Positions 1-8,662 of a stretch of DNA of 64,000 nucleotides are shown here, one piece after another. This stretch comes from Neoroseomonas lacus. GTDB taxonomy: Bacteria; Pseudomonadota; Alphaproteobacteria; Acetobacterales; Acetobacteraceae. The stretch covers positions 124,001-188,000 of the forward strand of contig NZ_BMKW01000006.1 in NCBI RefSeq assembly GCF_014644535.1. The letters are read 5' to 3'. The position numbers were made by a program, and so were the translations under genes. Positions within the stretch are counted from its first letter, which is position 1. Each line of letters begins with the position of its first letter. The notes under the pieces were generated by a model, which was given only the letters and a program-made list of their open reading frames with translations, had not been told where the DNA came from and searched no databases.

Positions 1-832
1 GGGTGGCGTTAAGCGCCGCGTGCAGCGCAGTGACGCGGCGTGTCGGCGTACCGGCCGGGGCGAGCAGCCCATACCAGGTGGAGGAGATGATCTCGGGGAA
101 GCCGGCCTCCACCGTGCTCGGGACATCGGGCAGGATGGCGAGGCGGCGGGGCGCCGCAACGGCCAGCGCACGCAGCCCGCCCGAGGCGATGTGGGGCCGC
201 AGCGGTGCCGCCGCATTGGTCAGGATCTGCACGCGGCCGGCCAGCACGTCGGTCAGCGCAGGACCGGTGCCGCGATACGGGACGTGGTCCATCTCCGCCC
301 CGAAGGTGAGCGAGATGAGTGCGCCGAGCAGATGGCCCGTGGTGCCGACGCCGGGGCTCGCATAGGAGATCGGTGGGTCGGCGCGCTTCGCGAGGTCGCG
401 CAGCTCAGCCATGCTGTGCACGGGCACACCGGGGTTGACAGTGATGACGTTCGGCGCGGCGCCGATGAAGCCGATCGGCGCGAAGTCGCGGATGATGTCG
501 TAGGGCACGCGCGGCTGCACCAGGCTGCTGATCAGGAAACTGCCGCTGCCGCCGAGCAGGAAGGTGTAGCCATCCTTCGGTGCGCGGGCGACGACCTCGG
601 TGCCCAGGATGCCGCCGGCACCGCCGCGATTCTCGATCACGATGGTCTGGCCGAGCCGCGCGCCCATGCCTTCGGCGATGACACGGCCAACGATGTCGTT
701 GCTGCCGCCGGCGGCGAAGGGGATGACCATGCGCATCGGCCGGTCGGGGAAGGCTTCGCCCTGCGCCAGAGCCTGATGGCCGAGCATGGCGGACAAAGCG
801 GGGATGAGAGTCAGGGCGGTGCGGCGCTGCAT
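1..832 (-). CDS. Bug/TctC-family solute-binding protein (3' end cut off by window edge)
   Basis: Periplasmic substrate-capture protein of the tripartite tricarboxylate transporter type. The 277 codons present begin MQRRTALTLIPALSAMLGHQ, a short positively charged start plus a hydrophobic stretch ending at an AxA-like cleavage site (ALA-Q). Family hallmarks follow: the FPDRPMRMVIPFAAGGSNDI opening with the AGG(S/T) loop, then VIENR-GGAGG and ARAPKDGYTFLLG. The family is usually about 320 residues, so roughly 45 C-terminal residues lie outside the window. GGAGGA lies about 7 nt upstream of the ATG and supports this start. The gene is divergent from the LysR gene at 969, which is therefore its likely regulator. 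No TctA/TctB membrane partner is next to it; orphan Bug proteins are common in bacteria with many copies. Ligand unknown. Confidence 0.88.
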   Translation of the reverse strand, partial: MQRRTALTLIPALSAMLGHQALAQGEAFPDRPMRMVIPFAAGGSNDIVGRVIAEGMGARLGQTIVIENRGGAGGILGTEVVARAPKDGYTFLLGGSGSFLISSLVQPRVPYDIIRDFAPIGFIGAAPNVITVNPGVPVHSMAELRDLAKRADPPISYASPGVGTTGHLLGALISLTFGAEMDHVPYRGTGPALTDVLAGRVQILTNAAAPLRPHIASGGLRALAVAAPRRLAILPDVPSTVEAGFPEIISSTWYGLLAPAGTPTRRVTALHAALNAT

Positions 833-968
833 GGTGGCACGTCCTCCGGTTGTCATTGCGCGTGACCGCGGCGGCGGCCTGGCGATGCGCTGTCCTGCCA
901 CCGGGCCGGGGCGCCCCGAAAGCCACAGAGATTCTCGGCCTGCCCCAACCTCATGTTATGCTGACCCC

Positions 969-1874
969 ATGCCGCGCCTGTCCCTGCCCCTGGAAAGTCT
1001 CTGGGCGTTCCACATCGTCGCCGAGACCGGCAGCATCACTGCCGCCGCGGCGGTGCTGAAGGTGACCCAGCCCGCTGTCAGCCGGCGGCTGCGCGAGCTG
1101 GAAGCCGGGTTTGGCTGCGCGCTGGTGCGGCGCAGCGCCAATGCGTTGCGGTTGACGGAACCCGGCGAGCGCTTCGCCCGCGAGTTGCGCGATGGCTTCA
1201 GCAAGATCGAGGCGGCGATGCGCAACCTCCAGGCGCAGGACGCGCCGCTGCGGATTCGCGCCTACACCACCTGGGCGCTGCGCTGGCTGATCCCGCGCCT
1301 GTCGGGCTTTCGCGCACTGCATCCGGGCATCGATGTGGAGGTGACGACGTCGACCGCCGCGGTCGACCTGGCGCGCGACGGCGTCGATGCGGCGATCAGG
1401 ACGGCACCGATCGACGCGCCGCCGACGCCGGCGGCGCGACGACTTCAGGCGGTGATGATCGCTCCGTTCGCCGCGCCGTCGCTCGCCGATTCGCCGCGCG
1501 TCGCCGCCGGCTTGCCGGGGCGTCTGCTCGGCAGCCGGGTGCGCGCTGGCGACTGGATGCGCTGGCAGCGTCATGCGGGCCTCGCAGCCAACCCTTCGCC
1601 GTTGTTGTTCGAGAGCACGACGTTGGCGATCCAGGCCGCGCTGGAAGGCCTGGGCACGGTGATCTGTTCGCCGGTCTTCGTGCAGGAGGAATTGCGCGCT
1701 GGTCGCCTGCGCGCCCTGTCGGCCGACAGCGTGATGGCCGGCGATTGCTACTGGCTGATCCTGCCGCCCGGGCGCATCAGCCCGGCGCTGCGGATCTTCG
1801 CCGACTGGCTGCTGCACGAAGCCGAGGTGGAAGCGCCAGCCACGACGCCGCGCCCAAGGCGGCGTCGCGGCTGA
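969..1874 (+). CDS. LysR-family transcriptional regulator (GcvA-like)
   Basis: 301-residue DNA-binding regulator. Residues 1-60 form the winged helix-turn-helix (ESLWAFHIVAETGSITAAA ... VTQPAVSRRLRELE), followed by the linker helix and a periplasmic-binding-like effector domain. The LPLESLWAFHIVAETGS opening and the segment IRAYTTWALRWLIPRLSGF resemble the GcvA subgroup. The ATG at 969 was chosen because it places the helix-turn-helix at the very N-terminus; the frame stays open upstream but lacks LysR features there. Divergent from the Bug gene ending at 832, which is the natural target. It ends in an arginine-rich tail (RPRRRRG) three bases before the stop of the convergent dehydrogenase gene. 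Effector unknown. Confidence 0.88.
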   Translation: MPRLSLPLESLWAFHIVAETGSITAAAAVLKVTQPAVSRRLRELEAGFGCALVRRSANALRLTEPGERFARELRDGFSKIEAAMRNLQAQDAPLRIRAYTTWALRWLIPRLSGFRALHPGIDVEVTTSTAAVDLARDGVDAAIRTAPIDAPPTPAARRLQAVMIAPFAAPSLADSPRVAAGLPGRLLGSRVRAGDWMRWQRHAGLAANPSPLLFESTTLAIQAALEGLGTVICSPVFVQEELRAGRLRALSADSVMAGDCYWLILPPGRISPALRIFADWLLHEAEVEAPATTPRPRRRRG

Positions 1875-1876
1875 CC

Positions 1877-2677
1877 TCAGCCGCAGCGCACCGACATGCC
1901 GCCATCGACGACGAGTTCCGTGCCGGTGATGAAGCGCGCTTCATCGGAGGCGAGGAACAGCACCGCATTGGCGGTGTCGCGGCCGTCGCCGGCGAAGCCC
2001 ATCGGGATGCGCGCGACGCGCTGTTTGATCAGCGCCTCGACATCGCCGCCGGTGCGCTGGCCGGCGAGCCGTACCTCGACCATGGGCGTGTGCATCTGCC
2101 CCGGCACCACCGTGTTCACGCGAATGCCCTTCGCCGCGTATTGCACGGCGACGACGCGGCCGAACTGGATTACGCCCGCCTTGCAGGCTGCATAGGCGAC
2201 CTGCGCCGAGCCGGTCCATCGAATGCCGGAGGTCGAGGCTAGGTTGACGATGGCCCCGCGCCCCTGCGCTTCCATGATCGGCAGGACGTGCTTGCAGGTC
2301 AGGAACACGCTTTTCAGGTTGAAGTCGACCTGCGCGTCCCAGACTTCCTCGCTCATCTCAACCGGCCCGCCGGCGGCGGAACCACCCACGTTGTTGACCA
2401 GCACATCGATGCGGCCGAGGCGGTTGTGGCAATCCGCGACCATGGTATGGACCGCGGCATTGTCGGTGACATCGGCTTCCGTCGCGGTGAAGCTGCCGCC
2501 GAATTCGGCGATGCGCGCGGCGGTTTCCTCCATCGCAGCGAGGTTGCGGTCGACGCCATACACCTGCGCGCCCTCCTGCGCGAAGAGCACCGCGGCGGCG
2601 CGGCCATTGCCCCAGCCGCTGCCGACCGAACCCGCGCCGCTGACGATGACGACCTTGTCCTGGAAGCGCTTGGACAT
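1877..2677 (-). CDS. Short-chain dehydrogenase/reductase (SDR)
   Basis: 266-residue cytosolic NAD(P)-dependent oxidoreductase of the classical SDR type. A glycine-rich nucleotide loop (SGAGSVGSGWGNGRA) sits near residue 15, NNVGG is the conserved NNAG-like motif, and the catalytic Ser-Tyr-Lys is visible in NLASTSGIRW and YAACKAG. The C-terminus GTELVVDGGMSV is the usual SDR ending. The loop is slightly longer than the typical TGxxxGIG. The start at 2677 is preceded by AAGGGAAG; an upstream in-frame ATG at 2698 is less well placed. It follows the carboxymuconolactone-decarboxylase-like gene by 44 nt on the same strand, so they are probably co-transcribed. Substrate cannot be inferred. Confidence 0.9.
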   Translation of the reverse strand: MSKRFQDKVVIVSGAGSVGSGWGNGRAAAVLFAQEGAQVYGVDRNLAAMEETAARIAEFGGSFTATEADVTDNAAVHTMVADCHNRLGRIDVLVNNVGGSAAGGPVEMSEEVWDAQVDFNLKSVFLTCKHVLPIMEAQGRGAIVNLASTSGIRWTGSAQVAYAACKAGVIQFGRVVAVQYAAKGIRVNTVVPGQMHTPMVEVRLAGQRTGGDVEALIKQRVARIPMGFAGDGRDTANAVLFLASDEARFITGTELVVDGGMSVRCG

Positions 2678-2721
2678 GTTTCTTCCCTTGCGTGACATGA
2701 CGGTGGAGGACGCGATTCGTC

Positions 2722-3297
2722 TCAGGCGGCGCCGGTGGAGAATTCCGGGTCTTCCAACTCGGGCGCGACGCTGCCCGGCAGGCCGAGTTCGAAGGTGTTC
2801 AGCGTCAGGGCGACCAGGCAGTAATAGCCGAGGATGCCGACCAGCTCGACCATGCCGCGCTCGCCAAGCGTCGTGACGCCCTGGCGATACAGTGGCGGCG
2901 GCACGCGACCGGTGGCGAGCAAGGTCGTCGAGACATCATAGACCGCCTGCTCGCGCGCATCCGACAGGACCGGCGTCCGACGAGCGGCGATGGCGTCGAT
3001 TGCCTTGGGGTCGAGCCCGGCCTTCAGCCCCTCGCGCTTATGCGCGGTCCATTCGTGATGGGAGGTCCAGTGCCGGCCGCAGACGAGGATGGCGAGTTCC
3101 GACAGGCGCGGTTCGAGGCTGGTCCTGTAGCGCAACAATTCACCGAGCTTCTGCGCTCGGCTGGCGAGTTCCGGGTTCTGCAGCCAAGCCACCATCGGCG
3201 CCGGCACGCGGCCGCGGATGCCCGCTACGGCCTCGGCGACGGCGGCCTTCTGTGCCTCGGTCATGGCGTCATCGGCGGGCAGGTCAAGACGAGGCAT
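2722..3297 (-). CDS. Carboxymuconolactone decarboxylase (CMD/AhpD-like) family protein
   Basis: 191-residue all-helical protein of the CMD fold. The family core is at residues 55-85, where SLEPRLSELAILVCGRHWTS is followed by HHEWTAHKREG, giving the E-x(5)-C-x(2)-H-x(3)-H pattern. AhpD peroxidases carry a CxxC pair in this place; only one cysteine is present here (CGRH), so a disulfide peroxidase role is unlikely and a decarboxylase/lyase-like or structural role is more plausible. No signal peptide. It sits 42 nt after the MocR-type regulator stop and upstream of the SDR, all on the minus strand, which suggests a small regulated unit. Exact reaction unknown. Confidence 0.82.
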   Translation of the reverse strand: MPRLDLPADDAMTEAQKAAVAEAVAGIRGRVPAPMVAWLQNPELASRAQKLGELLRYRTSLEPRLSELAILVCGRHWTSHHEWTAHKREGLKAGLDPKAIDAIAARRTPVLSDAREQAVYDVSTTLLATGRVPPPLYRQGVTTLGERGMVELVGILGYYCLVALTLNTFELGLPGSVAPELEDPEFSTGAA

Positions 3298-3338
3298 CGG
3301 GCGTTCTCCGTTATCGTGTGGTGTTGCCCGATCCTTCG

Positions 3339-4736
3339 TCAGACGACCATGGCTGACAAGGCGGGCGGCTGGTCCAGCAGGTCGACGATACGTTCAAGCC
3401 CGCGATCCAGCGCCTCGCGCGGGCCAGGCGCGCCGAGGCCGATGCGCACCGCCTCGGGCGGGTCCGTCAGGGCGAAGGCGTCGCTCATGACCACGCCGAT
3501 GCCCGCGGCGTGCAGCCGGGCGGCGAAGATGCCGCGCGCCCAGCCTGGCGGCAAATGGAGCCAAAGATGGAAGCTCTCCGGATGGCAGGCGGCATTCGTG
3601 GCGGGCAGATGGCGCGCGACGAGGGCGCGGCGTTCGGCGGTTTCGCTGCGGATCGCCTCCAGCACGGCGGCGGCGGTGCCGTCCTGGATCCAGCGCGTCG
3701 CGGCCGCCGCCGTCAATGGCGATGCCATGCCCGAGGCGGCGCGGATGCCGATCGCGACACGCTGCGCAACGCGGGCATCCGGCACGACGAGATAGGCGAT
3801 GCGCAAGGCGGGCGAGAGCGTCTTGGACAGCCCCGCGACGTGATAGCCCAGCTCGGGCGCGAGCGCGGCCAGCGGCGGCAACGGTTGTCGGGGCAGGGCG
3901 CCATAGGCGTCGTCCTCGATGATCGGCAGGGCGTGCCGGCGGGCGACCGCCACGATCGCCCCGCGCCGCGCGAGCGACATTGTCGCCGTGGTCGGGTTGT
4001 GCAGCGTCGGGGTGCAGTACAGCGCCTTCGGCCGTTCGCGCCGGCAGGCCTCGTCGAGCGCCTCGGGCAGCAGCCCCTCGTCATCCATTGCCACGCCGGC
4101 GAGGCGGAAGTGGAACTGGCCGGCCAGGCTGCGGAAACCCGGATAGGTGAGGGCCTCCGTCAGGATGGTGTCGCCCGGCTGCGCCAGCGTGGTGACGGTG
4201 GCCAGCAAGGCTGCCTGCGTCCCGGGGCAGACCAGCAGCCGGTCACGCCCGACATTCGGCAGGCGCGGGGCGAGCCATCCCGCCCCGGCCATCCGATCGG
4301 CCGGCCCGCCGCCAGGTTCCTGGTAGCGTTGCAGCAGGTCGAGGCCGCCGGCCTTCTCCAACGCCTCGAAGCCGCTCCACAGGCGGCGCCGGATGTCGGC
4401 ATCCTGCAGGCGTGGCGGCAGGTTCATGCTCGTATCGACCGGAGCGGCGTCCGGCGTGTCACGGCCGGTGGAGGGCGCCGTCGCGATGACAAAGGTGCCT
4501 TGGCCGACGCGGCTGCGGACCAGGCCGCGCCGGGCGGCCTCGGCATAGGCGCGGCTGACGGTGGTGAAATCGATGCCGAGCCGATCGGCCAGAGCGCGCT
4601 GCGGCGGCAGGCGTGCACCGTCGGGCAGGTGGCCGGTGGCGATATCGGCGGCGATCGCATCGGCGATCACCCGGTACAGGGGACCCGCGCTCCGGTTGAG
4701 AACGGGGACCCAGCCGCTTGGGGCAGCGCCATTCAT
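3339..4736 (-). CDS. MocR/PdxR-type regulator: GntR helix-turn-helix fused to a PLP aminotransferase-like domain
   Basis: 465-residue chimeric regulator. Residues 12-80 are the GntR winged helix (PLYRVIADAIAADIATGHLP ... RLPPQRALADRLGIDFTTVS), and from about residue 110 a fold-type I aminotransferase domain follows. In it LVCPGTQAALL, IIEDDAYGALP and the PLP-lysine region GLSKTLSPALRIAYLV are visible. Proteins of this type sense PLP or an amino compound rather than transaminate. The start at 4736 was chosen because the frame upstream adds 20 residues without features. A palindromic GTATGGATAC lies 23 nt upstream. It precedes the CMD-like and SDR genes on the same strand, with short gaps, so these are its likely targets along with itself. 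Confidence 0.88.
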   Translation of the reverse strand: MNGAAPSGWVPVLNRSAGPLYRVIADAIAADIATGHLPDGARLPPQRALADRLGIDFTTVSRAYAEAARRGLVRSRVGQGTFVIATAPSTGRDTPDAAPVDTSMNLPPRLQDADIRRRLWSGFEALEKAGGLDLLQRYQEPGGGPADRMAGAGWLAPRLPNVGRDRLLVCPGTQAALLATVTTLAQPGDTILTEALTYPGFRSLAGQFHFRLAGVAMDDEGLLPEALDEACRRERPKALYCTPTLHNPTTATMSLARRGAIVAVARRHALPIIEDDAYGALPRQPLPPLAALAPELGYHVAGLSKTLSPALRIAYLVVPDARVAQRVAIGIRAASGMASPLTAAAATRWIQDGTAAAVLEAIRSETAERRALVARHLPATNAACHPESFHLWLHLPPGWARGIFAARLHAAGIGVVMSDAFALTDPPEAVRIGLGAPGPREALDRGLERIVDLLDQPPALSAMVV

Positions 4737-4758
4737 CGCGAAGCCTTGCCGGTCAATT

Positions 4759-4768
4759 GTATGGATAC
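4759..4768. promoter_or_regulatory. Palindrome upstream of the MocR gene, candidate operator
   Basis: GTATGGATAC is a perfect inverted repeat (GTAT-GG-ATAC) 23 nt before the MocR ATG, in the slightly AT-richer stretch CAATTGTATGGATACTGTAG. MocR-type regulators commonly bind near their own promoter, so an autoregulatory site is plausible. It is short and could occur by chance. Confidence 0.4.
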
Positions 4769-4808
4769 TGTAGGGCGGTGTATGCTGCCGCCGCAAGGGG
4801 CGTGAGCT

Positions 4809-5180
4809 CTATTGGCGGGCGGTGGCCCGCGTGACGCCATTGGCCCAGGCAATGCCAATCACCGCGCCCTTCATGAAGGGCAAGGTCGCCAGGGTGATGG
4901 CGACGATCAGCGGCACCCAGATGGCGAAGGTCAACCACAGCGCCGGCGCCCAGGCGCGCTCGACCACGAAAACGAAGGGCACCACCAGGTGGCCGATCAG
5001 CAGCAGGGTCAGGTAGGGCGGCGCGTCATCGGCCGGATAGACGCTGTTGTCCGCGCCACAGACCTCGCAATGCTCGCGCACCTTCAGGAAGCCGCGGAAC
5101 AGGTGCCCCTCGCCGCAATGCGGGCAGCGCAGGCGTAACCCACGGACGATGCCTGTCTTGATCGAGTTGTTCCCGTTCAT
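4809..5180 (-). CDS. DUF983 family membrane protein with zinc-ribbon-like N-terminus
   Basis: 123-residue small inner-membrane protein. Residues 12-40 carry two CxxC pairs (LRCPHCGEGHLF and HCEVCGADNSV), a zinc-ribbon-like knuckle, followed by two hydrophobic segments at about 55-76 (YLTLLLIGHLVVPFVFVV) and 82-105 (LWLTFAIWVPLIVAITLAT). This arrangement is typical of DUF983. The start at 5180 is preceded by GGGAAA; an in-frame ATG at 5228 would add 16 residues and cannot be excluded. Function of the family is unknown. It precedes the MocR gene on the same strand with a gap of about 70 nt. Confidence 0.82.
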   Translation of the reverse strand: MNGNNSIKTGIVRGLRLRCPHCGEGHLFRGFLKVREHCEVCGADNSVYPADDAPPYLTLLLIGHLVVPFVFVVERAWAPALWLTFAIWVPLIVAITLATLPFMKGAVIGIAWANGVTRATARQ

Positions 5181-5303
5181 TGGCGGTTTCCCAGGGGCGG
5201 AGGCCGCGACCATGCGGGCGGGCGACATCGCCCCGCCTGTCGCCGCGACGCAGATATGACGTAGGTAGCCATCAAACGCAATAACAAACCAGTCAATAAT
5301 TTA

Positions 5304-5316
5304 TGCAATGATTGCA
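5304..5316. promoter_or_regulatory. TGCAAT-G-ATTGCA palindrome in the DUF983/amidase divergent region
   Basis: A perfect 13-nt inverted repeat within the only AT-rich patch (about 5270-5325) of the roughly 320-nt space between the DUF983 gene and the amidase start at 5501. The location between divergent genes suits a regulator site or promoter core. Apart from this palindrome and the AT-rich patch I see nothing else in the gap. Confidence 0.4.
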
Positions 5317-5500
5317 TTCAATATGCTTCCGTCGGAGCGCTGCGAGCCGCCGGCGCCGGTGGTCGCGCATGCCAGCCGGCTGAGTGCTTACCCGGCGCGG
5401 TGCCGGCGCCACGCGCCGGGCCGCGGCGCGCGACCGCTCCGCTGGACGGGAGGCGCCTGCCGCGCCTCAATGGCGCGACCTTCAGGGGAGGCCTCCCGAC

Positions 5501-6892
5501 ATGACAGCCTATGCAACCGGCGACTTCCGCGCGCTCACCTTCCACGACGCGACGCCGCGCTTCGCCGATGGCACCGACACGCCGCGCGCCTATCTCGAAC
5601 GCTGCCTCGAGACCATCGACGCGCGCGAGCCGGTGGTGCGCGCCTGGGTGGTGATCAACCAGGCCGGCGCACGGGAGGCGGCGGATGCCAGCACCGTACG
5701 CTGGAAGGCGGGCCAGCCGCTCTCGGCGATCGACGGCATGCCGGTCGGCATCAAGGATCTGCTCGAGACGCGCGACATGCCGACGCAGATGGGTAGCGAG
5801 GCATATCGGGGCAATTTCCCGAAACGCGACAATGCGGCGGTCTGGGCGTTGCGCCAGGCGGGCGCCGTGGTGCTGGGCAAAACCGTGACGACCGAGATGG
5901 GCGGCGCGCAGCCTGGTCCCACCACGAACCCGTTCGATCAAGGGCGCACGCCGGGCGGGTCGTCCTCCGGTTCGGCGGCTGCGATTGGGGCGTGCATGGT
6001 GCCGGCGGCGATCGGGTCGCAGGTCGGCGGCTCGATCATCCGTCCGGCTTCCTATTGCGGCAACTTCGCGCTGAAGCCGACGCAGGGCGGCATCAACCGT
6101 GGCGAGCGCCAGGCCACCAGCATGAGCACCCATGGCCCGCATGCCGGGTCAATCGAGGATATGTGGCTGGTCGCTATCGAGATCGCCCGACGCGCGGGTG
6201 GTGACCCGGGCCGGCTCGGCCTGTTCGGCCCGGCGACGCCGCCGCCGGCGCGCCGGCCGATGACGCTTGCGGTGATGGAGGCGGAAGGCTGGCGCCTGCT
6301 CGACGATGCAAGCGGTGCGGTGTTCGAGGCGGTGGTGGACGGGCTGCGCGCACAGGGCGTGACAGTACTGCGCCGCGCCGACCATCCGCTGCTCGAATCC
6401 TTCGAACGGGCGCTGGCTGGCGTGCAGGCGCTGACCGGCGTCATCACCGGCTGGGAGAACCATTGGGGCATCCGCAACGCCGTTGCGACCAACCCGGATG
6501 GCGTCAGCGCGCGGACCAAGGCGGTGCTGGCAGGGGCCGAGAAGCTGACGCCAGAGGATTATCGCGCAGCGATCCTGCAGCGCGAGGAGCTGCGCCGCCG
6601 TCATGAAGCGATCGGCCCGCTAGTCGATGCCGTCATCGCGCCGGCCTCGCCGGGGCCGGCGCCGCTCTGGGCCGGCGATGTCGCGGGGCAGCCGCAGGTC
6701 AAGCGGCCGACCGGCGATGCGGTGTACAACACGCCGAGTTCCGCGCTCGGCGCGCCGGTGGTGACAGTGCCGATGACGGCGGTCGGCGGCATGCCGATGG
6801 GGATCCAGGTGATGGGCCAGCCGCATACCGATGCGGCGGTCACCGCCATCGCGCGCTGGATGGTCGAGACCGTGCCCTTTGTCAGCGTCTGA
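5501..6892 (+). CDS. Amidase-signature (AS) family hydrolase
   Basis: 463-residue cytosolic C-N hydrolase. The Ser-cisSer-Lys triad is legible: Lys85 in GMPVGIKDLLET, Ser154 in PGGSSSGSAAA, and the nucleophile Ser178 in GSQVGGSIIRPA. GALKP-type chemistry is replaced by FALKPTQGG just after. The start at 5501 has AGGGGAGG nine bases upstream; the frame is open further upstream, but that part looks non-coding. The AS family covers amides, carbamates, ureido acids and aryl amides, so the substrate is not determined. It is followed after 70 nt by a citryl-CoA-lyase-like gene on the same strand, probably the same transcript. Confidence 0.88.
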   Translation: MTAYATGDFRALTFHDATPRFADGTDTPRAYLERCLETIDAREPVVRAWVVINQAGAREAADASTVRWKAGQPLSAIDGMPVGIKDLLETRDMPTQMGSEAYRGNFPKRDNAAVWALRQAGAVVLGKTVTTEMGGAQPGPTTNPFDQGRTPGGSSSGSAAAIGACMVPAAIGSQVGGSIIRPASYCGNFALKPTQGGINRGERQATSMSTHGPHAGSIEDMWLVAIEIARRAGGDPGRLGLFGPATPPPARRPMTLAVMEAEGWRLLDDASGAVFEAVVDGLRAQGVTVLRRADHPLLESFERALAGVQALTGVITGWENHWGIRNAVATNPDGVSARTKAVLAGAEKLTPEDYRAAILQREELRRRHEAIGPLVDAVIAPASPGPAPLWAGDVAGQPQVKRPTGDAVYNTPSSALGAPVVTVPMTAVGGMPMGIQVMGQPHTDAAVTAIARWMVETVPFVSV

Positions 6893-6962
6893 CCGGCCCG
6901 CTGTTGTCGATGGCGGTGCGCGGCGCGAGACTGTTGGGCAACGACCGATTCAGGGGAACGCC

Positions 6963-7727
6963 ATGGACAACGACACCACCTATCTCTGCACCACCGACGA
7001 GACCTCGGTCACCATCCGCGGCAAGGATCTGGTGACCGAGCTGGTCGGCCATCTGACCTATACGGAGATGGTGTTCTTCCTGCTGCGTGGCCGCGTGCCG
7101 ACGCCGCCCGAAACGCGCGTGCTGGATGCCTGCCTGGTCATCCTGATGGAGCATGGGCTCACGCTGAATACGCTGGTCGCTCGTTTCGTCGCGAGCGCGG
7201 TGCCCGACCAGATGCAGGTGGCGATGGGGGCGAGCCTGATGACCATCGGCGACACCTTCATGGGCACGATGGAAGGCTGCGCACGTATCCTGCAGGCCGG
7301 TGTTGCCGCCGATGGCGATCCGCGCGCCTATTGCGCCGAGGTGGTGGCGAAGCATCGCGCCGAGAAGAAGGCGGTGCCGGGCTTCGGCCATCGTTTCCAC
7401 AAGCCGGACGACCCGCGCTCGCCGCGCCTGTTCGAGATCGCCGAGCAGGCCGGCGCCGCCGGCCCGCATATAGCCATGCTGCGCATCCTGGCCGAGGAGG
7501 TGGACCGCGTAGCGGGCCGCCACCTGACCATCAACGCGACGGGTGCGATCGGCGCGGCGTTTTCCGATATCGGCTTCAAGCCAGAGGTGATGCGGGGCTT
7601 GGCTGTTGTTTCGCGCAGCGGCGGCCTGGTTGCCCATATCGCCGAGGAGCGGGAGAGCGGTTCGGCCCGGTTGATCGAGAAGCTGGCCAAGCAGAACGTC
7701 CAGTACCGCGACCCGCCGGCCGAGTAG
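6963..7727 (+). CDS. Citryl-CoA lyase / short citrate-synthase-like protein
   Basis: 254-residue stand-alone citrate synthase catalytic-like domain, far shorter than the roughly 430 residues of true citrate synthases. The citrate-synthase signature is at about residue 138-150 (VPGFGHRFHKPDDPR, the active histidine being within GFGHRFH). AEEVDRVAGRHLTINATGAI and the C-terminal GLVAHIAEERESG (aspartate of citrate synthase replaced by Glu in EER) also match. Such short proteins are generally called citryl-CoA lyases, cleaving citryl-CoA to oxaloacetate and acetyl-CoA; the true substrate in aerobic Alphaproteobacteria is unproven. Start supported by AGGGGAA seven bases upstream. It follows the amidase and converges on the LysR gene 9 nt beyond its stop. 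Confidence 0.8.
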   Translation: MDNDTTYLCTTDETSVTIRGKDLVTELVGHLTYTEMVFFLLRGRVPTPPETRVLDACLVILMEHGLTLNTLVARFVASAVPDQMQVAMGASLMTIGDTFMGTMEGCARILQAGVAADGDPRAYCAEVVAKHRAEKKAVPGFGHRFHKPDDPRSPRLFEIAEQAGAAGPHIAMLRILAEEVDRVAGRHLTINATGAIGAAFSDIGFKPEVMRGLAVVSRSGGLVAHIAEERESGSARLIEKLAKQNVQYRDPPAE

Positions 7728-7736
7728 CGGCTTGCG

Positions 7737-8639
7737 TCACTCCGCGATGCGTTCGGCGTTTGCCAAATCGACCAGGCTGCGCAGCAACGCGCCGCCGCCG
7801 CGCCGGCGATAGGCCATCCAGATCCGCGACACCGCCGCCGCGTTGGCGATCGGCAGGACGCGGAGTTCCGGCAGGCTGAGCCGGCACAGCGAGCGCGGCA
7901 GGATGGACAGGCCGATCCCGGTGCCGATCAGCGCCAGGATCGAGCCGTTCTGGTTGGCTTCCTGTTCGATGCGCGGAACGAAGCCGGCGGTGGCGCAGAC
8001 CGCGGCGACATGGTCGTGCAGCGCGCTGTCTGATCTCGGTGAGAAGTGGATGAAGGGCTCCTGCGACAGGGCCTCGAGCGGCACGGGTTCCTTGCTGCGT
8101 GCCAGCCGATGGTCGCGATGTAGCACCAGCATCAGCGGTTCGCGCAGCATCTCAGTCAGCGCGAAGCCGGCGGGAATGTCGGGGCGCATCGCGTGGCGTA
8201 GGAAGCTGATGTCGAGATCGCCGCCGGCCAGGTCGCGTATGGCGGCATGAACGGCCCGTTCACGCAGCACTAGCCGCACGCGCGGATGCTGCCGGCGGAA
8301 GCCGAGTACCGCGGCGGCGATCGGCGCGGCGAGCAGCGCCGAGGGAAACAGCCCGACCGTCAATTCACCGATCTCCCCGCGATGGGCGCGTGAAGCGGCC
8401 TGCCGCGCCCGGTCGGCCTGGGTGAGTGTTGCGCGCGCCTCCACTAGGAAATGGCGCCCAGCTTCTGTCAGTTCGACATGGCGGCTGGTGCGCTCGAACA
8501 GCTGGACCTGAAGGTCGTCCTCCAGGGCGCGGATCTGTTGGCTGAGCGGCGGTTGCGACATGCCGAGACGTTCGGCGGCGCGGCTGAAATGCAGCTCCTC
8601 CGCCACGACCACGAAATAGCGGAGATGCCGCAGCTCCAT
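7737..8639 (-). CDS. LysR-family transcriptional regulator
   Basis: 300-residue LysR protein. The N-terminal helix-turn-helix reads MELRHLRYFVVVAEELHFSR ... LGMSQPPLSQQIRALE, very typical of the CatR/BenM/CbbR-like branch, followed by the effector-binding domain. MELRHLRYF at 8639 is the standard family start, so it was preferred to the in-frame ATG at 8669. The gene is divergent from hyuB (8737), and a perfect ATAT-N11-ATAT site lies between them. It therefore most likely controls the hyuB-hyuA operon. Confidence 0.88.
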   Translation of the reverse strand: MELRHLRYFVVVAEELHFSRAAERLGMSQPPLSQQIRALEDDLQVQLFERTSRHVELTEAGRHFLVEARATLTQADRARQAASRAHRGEIGELTVGLFPSALLAAPIAAAVLGFRRQHPRVRLVLRERAVHAAIRDLAGGDLDISFLRHAMRPDIPAGFALTEMLREPLMLVLHRDHRLARSKEPVPLEALSQEPFIHFSPRSDSALHDHVAAVCATAGFVPRIEQEANQNGSILALIGTGIGLSILPRSLCRLSLPELRVLPIANAAAVSRIWMAYRRRGGGALLRSLVDLANAERIAE

Positions 8640-8662
8640 CGATCCATTCGCCACAGGTCTGG

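Noticed and set aside
928..936. GAGA-T-TCTC mini-palindrome before the LysR gene at 969
   Set aside because: Too short to separate from chance in this base composition.
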